This document shows, piece after piece, positions 11,101 through 21,290 of a DNA stretch of 37,267 bases; position 1 is the stretch's first letter, and each line of letters starts with the position of its first letter. Where the stretch lies: the NCBI GenBank assembly GCA_026119935.1, contig JALRMH010000095.1:1-37267 (forward strand), written 5' to 3'. Below the pieces are notes generated by a model, which saw only the letters and a list, made by a program, of their open reading frames with translations, was not told where the DNA came from and searched no databases. Source of the DNA: Endothia cerciana. Its lineage: Eukaryota > Ascomycota > Sordariomycetes > Diaporthales > Cryphonectriaceae. Made by a program: the position numbers and the translations under genes.

Positions 11101-12840
11101 ATTTTCTTGTAGTTTATAAGTCTATATTTCTGTTGTCGCTCTAAGTCGGACTAGTTTTCTAAGGGTCTGCGTCTTGTTGTAATGTTAACCTGCTAGTGTT
11201 CTAGCACTGTTTTAAGTCTATTCCTGCTAGGTTCTTCTTTATAAGCTATCAGCCCTGCTGATTTAGAGGTATTTATAGATTTGCTTAAGGCTCTGTTTCT
11301 TAGATGCTGCTCGACAACTAAATCTGATCCTGCGCCTTTAATTATAACCTTCTTAAAGGTAATATTATTATCCTATAAGATCTAGCTAGTAGTCTAATCG
11401 ATTCGAGGATTATACTCTTTAAGCTAAGAAAGTCTTATAATTAATTTATATTATACTATATTTGTAATATCTAATATAATAAAGGTTATATATCTTTAAA
11501 TTAAAATAAGTAGATAATTAGTCTCTTTATTAATTACTCTTTAATTATATATAACTAGTTATCCCTCTATAGTACTGAGTTAATAAGGTTTTTCCTTTTA
11601 ATGCTATTATAGTTATGCTTTATTAATAATTACTAGCGAGATAAAGTTTCTTTAAACGCTACTATCTAATAATGCGCTGTATCGCCTTCTATTAATATAG
11701 GTATTTAATTTTATATATATATAATCTTATTCTATAGTATATAGAGACCTTTAGGCCTTGATTATCTATAATCCTATTACAGGTAATCCTTCTCTTTTAA
11801 AGATTCTTTTACTTTATAAGCTACTCTCTAAGCAAGTCTTCTAGCCTGCTATTAGCTATGCTTGCATTCTTCCTTATTATCCTAATATTTATACTAGTCT
11901 CGAACTTTATTATAGATATAAATAGTGCAGTTAGTAGTTTTGCACTACTATTATTTAACCTTCTTATTAACGCATTCTCTAAGGTAATTATCTAGCAATC
12001 TGATATAAGCGTTATTATACTCTCTATTAAGGACTTCTCTAAATTATAAGTGAGGTTCTCTAACTACCTAGATAATCTAGTCGTATTCTTTAACTAGGAA
12101 CTACTTGTACTTAACTTTATCTATAAAGTATATCTTACAGCTATAATATATATATAAAACCTATGCAAGTTTGTAGTATCCTTTATTAATTAGGCTGATC
12201 CTTAGGTCTTTCGGCTATTCAGCTTTGATATTCTAGATAGATACTATTATAAATAGGTCACCGAGGTTAAATCTGTACACTGTATATTTAATTTTTAACT
12301 TCAGAGTGATCTATTCCTAGTCTGAGTCTTAAGTATAAGTTTCCTTCTTATTTCTAGCATCCTTATCCTCTGCTCTTAAAGTAATAGATTCTAGTAGTTC
12401 ATCTAATTATCTATACTAAAGGTTCTCTTCCCTTATAGTTTCTATAATTGCTTAAGATAGAGGACGTTTCTAATAATAAGCTATCAGATATAGTTCTTTG
12501 TTTTTAAGTTTCTAATTCTTCCTTTTAAGTTCTTTTTCAAAGGTGCTAGAATAGTCTAAGTCGCTGTCGTTCAGTACTATATTATAGATTAAGCCTTTCT
12601 TACCTATTGCTAGTTATCGTGTCTTTCTAAGTGCTTTAAGGAACTATCCTAAGCCTTCTTTCTCTAAGAGGTGTACTAAGCATTTATTATTAAAGTAAAA
12701 CATCTAGTTAAAGTAGCTATAATCGTTAATAAGGTCTAGTACTTACTCTAGTAAGATATTATTACTTAGCTAATTAAGTTTCTATTATTAAAGAATATTC
12801 ACTTATTATCCCTCTTAGACTAGTTGCTATTATAGCTTCT
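8130..12840 (-). pseudogene. Element B pol (protease, RT, RNase H, integrase, chromodomain)
   Basis: Domains in sense order: protease with LLDSSV..NFISLVI at about 11640-11690 and EYNPRID near 11400-11425; RT at about 10090-10800 with its YxDD box changed to YLNN (10344-10355); RNase H at about 9570-9900; integrase at about 8540-9330 with VISNRDRKF carrying the second catalytic Asp; integrase C-terminal domain (KVYLSYKNIKTTRPSNKL); and a chromodomain at about 8190-8330 (YKVEKILKHRR, EYFIK). Stops are almost all TAA/TAG. The element is complete in layout but inactive. It is the youngest layer of the A/X/B nest and shares its organisation with A and C. Confidence 0.9.
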
Positions 12841-13831
12841 TAAGCTATTTACATTCCTATATAAAGTAGTTATACATCTTATAATTAAAGCATTTTATTC
12901 TACTACTTAGTTTTCCTATAAATTAATAGTTTGTAGTATTAAGTTCTATAAGTTTAGCATAAGTGCTTCTACTCTATGCTATGCTTTAGCGCTAATTTTT
13001 ACTCTAATTTTTAAGGTGAAATTTCTTATTGCTATTACTAGGTTATAAGCGCTATATAAGTTAGCTTCCTCCCTTTTTAAACTTCTCTATTTGTTATTTA
13101 TAGAGATAGTTATTAATCCTGACTGCTGTATTTGCAAATATTATAAAGTCTTCAGGCTAGTCTTGCTTAGAGATTTCATCTTTAACTTTATCTTTAAGTC
13201 CTTTATAGTAGTGTTTTATAAGATTCTTGTCTTCCTATAGAAGTCATGCTAAGAGTTGCTTAAACCTGACTATATAGGCTAATGCTGATTTGGTCTGCTT
13301 AAGGTCTATCAATTATTAGGCTGTAGTGCGTTCTTTATTAGGGTCACTAAAGGTTTCCTTAAGGGCTTTCTCAAAGCTTATAAAGGAGTCGAACATTTCC
13401 TTAGTGCCCTTAGCGCGTGCGTCGGGGTTGTCAGCGTGTTCTAGATAGTCGCGGAGAAAAGGCTTGTACCAGATGAAGGCGTCCTTCTCAAGGCGAGTTC
13501 TGGCAAGGATAACCTTCTCAGATTCTAAGGTGAATTAAGAAGCGTTATACAAGAAGTAGGCCTTGCAGTGAGTGAGGTATCCTTAGAGGAGTTTCTAGGT
13601 GCTGTCATACATAGCTAGTTTGTCTATCTTATAGCCCTTGTTGTTATTAACGATAGTAGGGTTTTGAATACTATATTGAATCTAGGCTTGTTGCGCCTAG
13701 ATAGTGTCTTCCTGTTGACGTTGGCTTATCTAGAGTTCTTTAATGCGTCGGGTGAGAAGATGAATCTGGCTAACTAGATCCTCCTGCGTAGGCTAGGGTC
13801 GTAAGGACGAAGAGAGGGTTCCTGGAGCCAT
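12841..13831 (-). pseudogene. Element B gag (nucleocapsid with CCHC knuckle)
   Basis: The start is ATG at 13831-13829 (MAPGTLSSSLRP), 62 bp inside the 5' LTR. The product is rich in Gln/Lys helices: QIHLLTRRIKELQ, then YKIDKLAMYDS and KVILARTRLEKDAFIWY, the typical retrotransposon gag helical domain. The CCHC knuckle at 12851-12892 reads C-F-N-Y...Y-F-I-*-E-C, with Cys2 and His turned to Tyr and an Arg codon lost. Gag would form the particle that carries the element RNA. Stops again fall at Gln-type codons. It is much better preserved than gag of A or D. Confidence 0.88.
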
Positions 13832-13881
13832 CGTATTTCCGTATTGCTCAAGGGGTAAATACCGAACTGTTCTTGAACAAG

Positions 13882-13892
13882 AGTCGTCAAAA
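13882..13892 (-). other. Element B putative self-priming primer-binding site
   Basis: Sense-strand TTTTGACGACT follows the 5' LTR directly. TTGACGACT is complementary to AGTCGTCAA. B's own LTR carries that as AGTCGTTAA (14059-14067, one C-to-T change), and the LTR at 36606 has it intact, about 60 nt after a TATA-like box. This fits priming by the element's own RNA 5' end, as in Tf1, rather than by a tRNA. Confidence 0.5.
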
Positions 13893-14359
13893 TGTAATAA
13901 GCACTATAGTAATCCGAGGATTCCTTAGGTACTAATTAGGTTTATGCTAACAAGAGCGATGTCTAAATATAGGCCTTGAATACAGAAATATAACTAGGTA
14001 ATCTATACAAGTATTCACTGCCTTTAAGGCTTCTAAGTGTGTGTACTTAGAACTTAGATTAACGACTGAAGAGCACTAATAAGATCTATCTAACTATAGG
14101 AAATATCTGTTCCTATATACCTTGCTCTTTAAATCTGAATACCTAGACTATATGTCGATTCTATATAGTTGTTCCTTAAATATATTGACTATGCTTATAG
14201 TCTATATAGTCGCTTATAACCCTAACTCTGGGTTATATAATTATAACTCGTGTCCTCTTTAGGATGAGTGTTGAATCTTTTGTCCTGAGGGGTCTACTCT
14301 AGGTGTTTCTTGCTTGCTGCATTTATTGCTGTGACCTGCATGTTGGATAGGTTATAATA
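13893..14359 (-). repeat. Element B 5' LTR (467 bp)
   Basis: The promoter LTR of the minus-strand element B. Its U3 holds about five copies of GACTATA/TATAGTC in both orientations (14155-14213). Beyond these lie a TATA-like GGTATATAG and the conserved R segment. It is followed by the right CTTAG duplication at 14360-14364. Confidence 0.95.
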
Positions 14360-14364
14360 CTTAG

Positions 14365-15640
14365 AAAGATTACAGTATAGTTTAGTAATATAGAGCTGCT
14401 GTAAGACCTAGTACAAGTGCTGCGTATATGAGTTATAATCTAGGGAAAAGATAAGGATATTATTAAAATATATAATATAACAGATGTTGATAAGCTTTTG
14501 AAGCGCTTTATAAATATAGTGCTGAAAAGTAGCAAGGGCATTTGTAAGGCCTATTAGTATAATTATAAATTCGAAATAGCTGTATTGTGTGCGAAAAGCG
14601 GTCTTTTACTCATCTTCTTCTCGGATACAAATATAATAATACGCATCCTTAAGGTTTAACTTAGAGAAAATCTTAGCTGACTGAACTCGATTAAGAATTT
14701 CCGAAATCAAAGGTAATAGGTAGTAGTTCTTAATCGAGACTTTGTTAAGGCTATGATAGTTAACATATAAGCGCAGAGAGCTATCCTTTTTTAACACAAA
14801 AAGAATAGGGGTGCTAGCCGAACTCTTAGAGGGTTGAATACAACCTGCATTCTGATTATCGTCGAGGTACTAGCGAAGCTTATTTAACTCTTTCTATAAT
14901 AAAGAGTAGATAAGTCTGTAAAAGAGTTTAATGCTGTTTTATAAATTAATAGCATGATCTATATATTTATAAGCTAGTATAATCTTTGCATTTGAATTAT
15001 CGAATATATTACTCTATTATCAGAGCTCCGGTAGTAGACTAGCGTTCTCCTTAGTAGTTAGTAGCAGAATACTAGTATTAATAAGAAAATCCTCTTTTAT
15101 TAGTCTAACTATAATATATATATATATATAGTTTTAACAGACTTATATAAATTAAATAGCAGAAAGGATCTTATACTAAGTAGAATTAAACTATTATTTC
15201 TAAAGCTTTATAGTAATATAGATATCTTAGTCTTATAAAGTAGATATAGATAATAAAACTAGACTGCTATCTAGCGTTAAATTATAATTAATTATAATAT
15301 AATGTCTTTAAAAAGAGTAAGTAATACTCTTGCTATTAGTAGCAGAAAGAGAAATAATAAAAACGCTATAAGTAGAAATAGAAATATAACTAACAGCTTT
15401 AATTAAAGAGGTAGGAATAAGTAATATAAGTAAGTAATATTATAAAGCAAATTAATAGCTGATAAAGTTAACTTCTGCACTACTATTAAGGTTTGTATAG
15501 ATATCTAGCTTTTCTTTTTTAGTAAAGATGCTAGCTTGAATAGAGAAGCGAGGTATAATCTTTATAATTAAAAAGGCTGAAGGAGGTAGGATAGCTTCCT
15601 TAATTATCGCTAGTTTTTTTATCCTTAAATAGAGCAATTA
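14365..15640 (-). pseudogene. Element X pol, 5' part: protease and first half of RT
   Basis: On the minus strand, a protease core at 15452-15500 reads LNSSAEVNFISY, a decayed LDSGAEVNFIS-type active site. The RT at 14365-14900 contains an open stretch 14797-14606 with LRLYVNYHSLNKVSIKN, then LPLISEILNRVQSAKIFSKL and LKDAYYYI. The catalytic YxDD is YFNN (14459-14470). Element B interrupts the frame at 14364, within the segment that continues at 6897 (KCTFY). The protein would copy the element RNA. Reading-frame relation to gag cannot be judged because of the mutations. Confidence 0.88.
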
Positions 15641-16722
15641 AAAGCTCTCTAAACACAAGCTTTATAAGAGCACTTGTTAGCTAAATAAGTAGTACTCTAG
15701 CAGAGGAAACACCGAAGTAGAGTTCTATCTTTGCTTATAGAGTTTTATTTTAAGTTTAATAAAGACTCGCCCTTGTTTCCGCTTTATTACGCCGGCGCCT
15801 TGTTAGTCTTAAGATGATAAAGAATAGAAGAGTGATTCAAAGTTTATTAATTAAGTCGTTGTTGTAAGCTCTTTCCTAGGTTTTCGCTGTCAGCAGGGGC
15901 TTTTCGCTTCTGCTGTAGCTGTTATAGCTCTTTATCTCCTTTATAGACTCGAGTAGCAGTTTCTACTATAGACGCGCGAGTTGTTAGCAGTTCGCTGACT
16001 TAGAGTCAGATTCTCGCCTTGAGGTCGCTAGTGAGTTTCCTATAGTAGTATAAAGCTCTATAAGATTCCGCTTCGAGAGGAGCGTCTCTCTATTTCTCTA
16101 ATGCATTAAGATAGTTGTGAAAAGCTAGTAGGTGTTAGCCTTCCCTTTAATAAGCATCTTCGAGTTGCGAAATAAGGCTACTAGTGCCTTGATCAGTATA
16201 GCGCAGCAATCCTTTCGACTATTCCTTAAAGTATTCCTAGTCTTTTTAGTATGTTTGCCGGTTCTCCTCCGTCTGTTCTTTAAGGTGTTGATCCTATCTC
16301 GCACAGTATTCGGAGTCGGTGTAGTCGAGGGCTATAAGGATCTTCTTCTTATTCTTGTAAAACTTTTTTGAAGATGCTTCGAACTTTTGTTGTAAATCGC
16401 GCAGCTAGTTATCTCGCTGCTAATAGGTAGCTTAATGTGCGAGGATAGCGATGTTGGAAATCTTGATATCTTTATCGCTTGACGCATTCGAACTACTATC
16501 GCTTAGCTAGCGAGAGCCTTGTAAGGGCCTTTAGACTTGTTGTTCTAGGGCTCGGAGGGTCTCTTATGCTTGTATTAATTCCTCTAGCTCTCGAATGCGA
16601 GCTTGAGTGGCCGCGAGGGTTTCGGTATTAGATGGACGCTGTCCTTCCTCAAGCAGGTCGCTGGCTACTCGTCGGCTTCTCGTACAGAGGCCGCTTAGTC
16701 CGGGAGTAGGAGAATTCGTCAT
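15641..16722 (-). pseudogene. Element X gag
   Basis: The start is ATG at 16722-16720 (MTNSPTPGLSGLCTRSRR), about 38 bp inside the 5' LTR. Then follow an Arg/Glu-rich coiled-coil stretch (AATQARIRELEELIQA), a DKDIKISNIAIL segment and a long helical Lys/Tyr-rich part (KFYKNKKKILIALDY, TDSEYCAR). Stops are TAA/TAG at Gln/Trp-type places, in an otherwise well preserved, GC-richer sequence with several CpG. No clear CCHC knuckle was found, though the last third is badly decayed. The opposite-strand open stretches at 16132-16371 and 16607-16798 are only its mirror. Confidence 0.78.
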
Positions 16723-16747
16723 TGTAGCTCTAAGGGGCTTTTCAGAG

Positions 16748-16759
16748 AAGAATCAGAAT
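16748..16759 (-). other. Element X putative self-priming primer-binding site
   Basis: Three bases inside the 5' LTR the sense strand reads CTGATTCTT, the exact complement of AAGAATCAG at 16858-16866 within the same LTR. The spacing matches that seen in element B. In the unmutated solo LTR (26438-26660) the AAGAATCAG is also half of a 9-bp hairpin. Confidence 0.5.
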
Positions 16760-16982
16760 TGTCAGAATACTTATTACATAAGCCTGGCAGAGTTATAATA
16801 ATATAGCGAGAACAGGCTGTTTAATTAATAGCTGCTAGGTATCTGTTAGTACAGAGACTGATTCTTGCAGTGTAGAAAGAACTAGTGTGCTGAGTTGCTA
16901 GCTATTTGAAGGGGAATAGCCTGTGCGCTGCTAGCGCTGTTATCCGCTAGCGCTGTAGGCTACTAGCGCTGTTGTCGTAACA
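16760..16982 (-). repeat. Element X 5' LTR (223 bp)
   Basis: Its outer, sense-strand start TGTTACG is intact here. It is followed by the right copy of the GCAGG target duplication (16983-16987), after which element A's RT resumes at once. Confidence 0.95.
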
Positions 16983-16987
16983 GCAGG

Positions 16988-19520
16988 ATACTTAATTCTG
17001 TTTATACTAAAGAAAAACAGAAAGCTTAAGCTTTATATATATTATAAATAGCTTAATAATATTATTAAGAAAAATCAGTATCCCTTACTATTATTTAAGG
17101 AAATCAAGGATGGATTATAAGGCGTATAATAATTTATAGTGCTCGACTTTAAAGAAAGTTACTACTATATTTATATTAAAGAAGGAGAAGAATAGAAAAC
17201 AGCATTTCAAATACACTATAGATACAATAAATACTTAGTTATACTCTTCAGACTAATTAATATATTAGCATCCTTTTAAAAAATAATCAACTATATCCTC
17301 TGCAAATTCCTAAACGTTATATATATTGTTTATTTTAATAATATCTTTATCTACTCTAAGACCCTCGAAGAATATAAGCAATATATATAATAAATATTCT
17401 AGACGCTTCAAAACGTATATTTCTTAATAGAACTAACTAAAAGCTACTTTTATATTCAGAAAGTCGACTACTTTAGATATATAATTAAGCTAGAATATAT
17501 TAAAATATAAAAAGACAAGATATAAGTAATTAAAGACTAGCTTATATTAAAGAATATTAAGGACGTTAGAGTATTCTTTAGATATATTAACTTCTACTGA
17601 TAATTTATTAGTAAATATAGCGAAATTACACGACTGTTTATAAATCTTACGAAAAAGGACCTACCCTTCTAATAGAACAAGGAAAAAAACTAGGCCTTCG
17701 AGACTATTAGGAAACTAGTTACTAAAGACCCTGTTTTGAAAGAATCAGATCTTTAGAAAGAATATAAACTGTATACTAACTCATCAGATTATACACTTAG
17801 CACAGAACTCAACTAACGAGATAACTAAGGACGACTATAAATAGTTGCTAACTTTTTAAAAAAACTAAATAAACTAGAGTTATAATATAAAATACTAGAT
17901 AAAGAACTTATAGCTATAGTAGAAGCATTTAAAGAATAAGAACACTACTTTATAAGTGCTAAATATATAATTAAAGTATTTTCAGACTATAAAAACTTTA
18001 TAATATTTATAATGACGAAAAATCTTAATAGATAACAAGTAAGATAGGCAGAATACTTATCTTAGTTCGATTTCAAAATTGCTTATATTTAAAGCAAAGA
18101 TAATGCTAGGGCCGACGCTCTTAGCAGAAGAGCAGATCACTAGGATAAGATTAAAGAAGAAATCCAGGATATCTTTATAATCGATAAAGAAGGAAACCTT
18201 ATTAATACACACAAGGAACTTGCAGTAACTTTCAGAATAGAGCTATAAGATAAAGACTCTGAACAAATAACTCTAACAGAACAAGACGAATACATCAGGG
18301 ATATATATAGCGCTCTAATATATAGATACTAAGGAATCAGAGCTATTTATAAATAAATTAAGAGATACTAGAACCTATTAAGCTTTAAAAAAAGGATTAA
18401 GAATATTCTATAATAATATAATAATTATAAAAAGAATAAAGTAAAAAGATATAAGCTTTATAGACTACTGCAACCCTTACTAATACCTACAGCTATTTAG
18501 CAATTAATTAGCTTAGACTTTATTATTAAGCTACCTCTTTTATAAGAACTTTTAATTAAAGTGCAATATAACAGCATTCTAATAATAGTTTGCAGACTAA
18601 GCAAATATGCTTACTTTCTCTCTTATAAGGAAAGCAGCTTAGCAGAAGAACTTGTATATATATTTCTTAGAATAATTATTACTAACTATAGCATGCTAGA
18701 AGAAGTGATCTCTAATAGAGATAGAAAGTTTAACTCGAAGTTTTAGACTTTACTTATAAAGCAATTCAGAATATAATACAGAATATCTATAGCATTCTAT
18801 TCTTAAATAAATAGATAGACAGAAAGAACAAATTAAATTATTGAATAGTACCTTTAACACTATATTAACTAGGAACAGAATAACTAAGTTAACTTATTAC
18901 CCTTTATATAGTTTGCTTATAATAGCGCAGATATAAGTATAATAAAGAAATTACTATTTTACGCACTCTATAAATATAATCTAACAGCTTACTATAAAGC
19001 ATTACTAAGGGTAGATGCAGAAGCAGCAGATAAAAGAGTTAAAAGAATTAAGAAAACCTAGAAAGAACTCTAGTCAGAACTATAACTTGTCTAAGAATGA
19101 ATAATATACTATGCAAATATTAAAAAAATTAAAAGACTAATCCTACAGAAGGGAGATAAAGTCTACCTTTTCTGCAAAAATATTAAAACGACTAGGCCTA
19201 GCAGCAAGCTTAACTATAAGAAATTAAGACCTTTTAAAATTTTATAACAGATCTTTTTGATTAATTATAGACTTGCATTACTTTATAAGATAAAGATACA
19301 CCTAGTTTTCTACATCTTATTACTAAAACTAGCAGTATAGGAAATACTAATAGACGATATAGCAGAAATCGAAGATAATAAACTAGAATATAAAGTAGAA
19401 TAAATACTTAAATATAGAGGAAAAGAACTAATAACAGAATACTTTATTAAATAAAAAGAATATTCCAATAGCGAAAATATATAAAAACTATTAGAAAACC
19501 TCTATTATAATTAAAAACTT
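16988..19520 (+). pseudogene. Element A pol, 3' part: RT, RNase H, integrase, chromodomain
   Basis: This continues 207-2784 after excision of X. RT (about 16988-17650) starts with LFILKKNRKLKLYI and has its YxDD box changed to YFNN at 17331-17342. RNase H is at about 17750-18060. Integrase at about 18420-19240 shows SLDFIIKL (first Asp), VISNRDRKF (second Asp, about 18708) and QTERTNQIIEQYL (the Glu, about 18818). The C-terminal integrase domain follows (TTRPSSKLNYKKLRPF, FYILLL), then a chromodomain-like EYKVEQILKYRGKE..EYFIK (about 19385-19515). TAA/TAG stops pervade the frame. The open stretch 18561-18746 is part of the integrase core. Inactive. Confidence 0.9.
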
Positions 19521-19571
19521 AGCTAGTATTATTAGACGACTAAAAAGATACTATATATAAGACTTAGCATA

Positions 19572-19650
19572 GGACTAGCTAAGATTCAAATCTAAGATCT
19601 TTAATAAAGAAACTAATACTCTATACTACTAAGCTATAAGATTAGAATGC
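19572..19650 (-). pseudogene. tRNA-like relic (tRNA pseudogene or SINE head)
   Basis: On the minus strand TAGCTTAGTAGTATAGAGT fits a pol III A box and D arm. 40-odd bases on, GATTTGAATCT is exactly a GGTTCGAATCC B box after three RIP-type changes, and the T stem re-pairs if those are reversed. The acceptor halves (around 19644-19650 and 19572-19578) pair at 5 of 7 positions allowing G-to-A changes. The anticodon arm is unconvincing. It lies in an approximately 200-bp insert (about 19538-19735) absent from the same place in B and C, so it was probably mobile. Confidence 0.45.
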
Positions 19651-19735
19651 TTAGATTTAATATATAGCACCTTAAATAAAGTAGACTATAACTATCTTAT
19701 ATACTTTAAAAAGAAGCTTAGTTACTACTAGAAGG

Positions 19736-20365
19736 CTAGCTATCTTCACTTAAAGAAACAGAAGGCTCGGAAACTCTTCTAGCACCCTCTGATAAAACCT
19801 CCTCCCTTAAGAAAGAAAAATCTAGCAAATCTCTAGATACCTATTCAGAAACCTCCTGAGAAAGAGGACTTTTAAGAATAAGGCTCTTAGCAGCTCGATA
19901 CTCTCCTTTAATAGCAAGACGCTCTGCTTTAGCCTCCTCTGCCTCTAAGCGTTTTAACTCTTGCAGATTTGTTAAGCTATAACAAATAGCCTGCGCTATG
20001 CGCTCCTTCTACATCTTCTTTTAAGCATAAATACAACTAATCTTTATATTAAGAAGCTAGCGCTCCTCTTCTAGATCTTCTATCTCGTCCTCTAACTTCT
20101 GATATTAGGCAGAGATGTAAAGAAGGTTTGAAGAATTAATAAGCTCTAGGACGTCGTACTTGAATTATTAACAACACACACACTTAGAGCAACAAAAAGA
20201 GTCTTCAGAAGATACCTTGCAGGATGAAAGGCTTTAAGTATTATAAGAGGAATAAAAAACTATATTAATAGTATTAGAAAGAATAATAGAATAGAGAGAC
20301 TTTTTCTATCTAGACCTGTTAGAGCGAAGATTAGAAGACTTAAGTTTTTCAACTCTACCTGATAT
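19736..20365 (-). pseudogene. Element A antisense accessory ORF (CxxC/coiled-coil protein)
   Basis: The homologue of 7461-8075, again opposite to pol and next to the 3' LTR. Both starts seen in B are present as ATA (20365-20363 and 20263-20261), matching a single G-to-A change. The stop is TAG at 19738-19736. The Cys pattern is recognisable though the first CxxC is now YxxY (YSSYNT, SSCK, FCCSKCV). It is followed by a long charged coiled coil: YQKLEDEIEDLEEER, LQELKRLEAEEAKAERLAI. The C-terminus (REEVLSEGARRVSEPS) differs from that of B and C. There are about eight in-frame stops. Its sequence is far from B's while pol is close, so this gene evolves faster than pol. Function unknown. Confidence 0.75.
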
Positions 20366-20456
20366 AACAGATTAAAAAGGCACGAACAAACAAGGGAATA
20401 TAATAAAAAACTTATAGGAAGATTATTAAAGATAACAATTAATAAAAGAGAGATAA

Positions 20457-20894
20457 TATTATAACTTATTTAATATACAGGTTATAAAACAAGTTAAAAA
20501 TAATAAAGACAAGCTAATAAAGGCTCTAACAGCTAGTAGTATAATTATATAACCTAAGGTTAGGGTTATAAAGGATGTATAGTTAATGTAGTTGACTATC
20601 GACTTTATTAATTGCTTGACAGAGTTAACTATTAACTTTATCGATTTATACTAAAGAGCAGGATATATAAGGACAGATATTTTCTACAGCTAGATAGATC
20701 TTATTAGTGCTCTTTAGTTGTTAATCTAAGTATTAGATTACTTTGTACTCTAATAGCTTTAAAGGCAGTGAATACTTATATATAGATCCTAGTTGTATTT
20801 CTGTCTTTAAAGCTTTCTACTTTGACATTGCTCTTGTTAATATAAATCCTTTATATACTTAAGGAATCTCCGGATTACTGCAGTGCTTATTATA
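20457..20894 (+). repeat. Element A 3' LTR (438 bp)
   Basis: It runs from TATTATAACTT (decayed TGTTATAAC) to GTGCTTATTATA. It shares with the other LTRs its first 25 bp, a GGTTAGGGTT block (about 20558-20567), the GGATATATAAGG TATA region and the last 100 bp. The U3 middle (20579-20641) is its own, with GTTAAT, GTTGAC, TTGAC and GTTAAC units in both orientations. The matching 5' LTR is not in the window. Confidence 0.87.
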
Positions 20895-21290
20895 TAATAA
20901 CAGAAACTATTAACTTTAATTGAATTTTAAAGAAAACAATAGACTTTTATTATAACTATCTCAGTTAGATAGTCTGTTTTAATAATAACTGCATATTATA
21001 CTTTAGTAAGAAAGAAGTATTAAAATAGTTTTTAAGAAAGTTATGCTAAAATAAGCAGAAGAAAGCAAAGAAACTTAGCTTAATATATAACAAAGTACTC
21101 AGCAGCAACAACTTAGACTGCTTAAATATACTAAAACAAGTATTCAGAAAGCACTTTTAAAAATAATAGAAATCTAAGCAAATAATAAAATTATCATTGA
21201 AAATAATAAATTAAAACAAAATCCTCTAAAAAGAAAAAGCATTATAGAGGAAAACTAAATTATTCGATAATATAATATTTTAAGCAGAAG
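20895..21290 (+). pseudogene. Relic coding segment, Gln-rich coiled coil, unrecognised
   Basis: After an AT-rich start, the plus frame from about 21036 to 21260 reads as protein once TAA/TAG are taken as decayed Gln: AEESKET, STQQQQLRLLKYTKTSIQK, ALLKIIEI, then ENNKLKQNPLKRKSIIEE. Heptad-like Leu/Ile spacing and the basic KRK tail suggest a coiled-coil C-terminus. Fungal pogo-like transposases often end in this way, but I see no catalytic domain to support that. No start or partner domain is visible. Confidence 0.35.

Noticed and set aside
15118..15131. Microsatellite (TA)n as a notable feature
   Set aside because: Short and expected in TpA-enriched RIP DNA.
16132..16371. Plus-strand hydrophobic open stretch, looks like a membrane protein
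   Set aside because: It is the complement of X gag, whose Lys/Glu-rich codons read as Leu/Phe on the other strand.
16607..16798. Plus-strand open stretch of 63 codons
   Set aside because: It mirrors the gag start of X and runs into the LTR.
19572..19650. Functional tRNA gene
   Set aside because: The anticodon arm and acceptor stem do not pair well and it lies inside a dead transposon with RIP changes in both promoter boxes.
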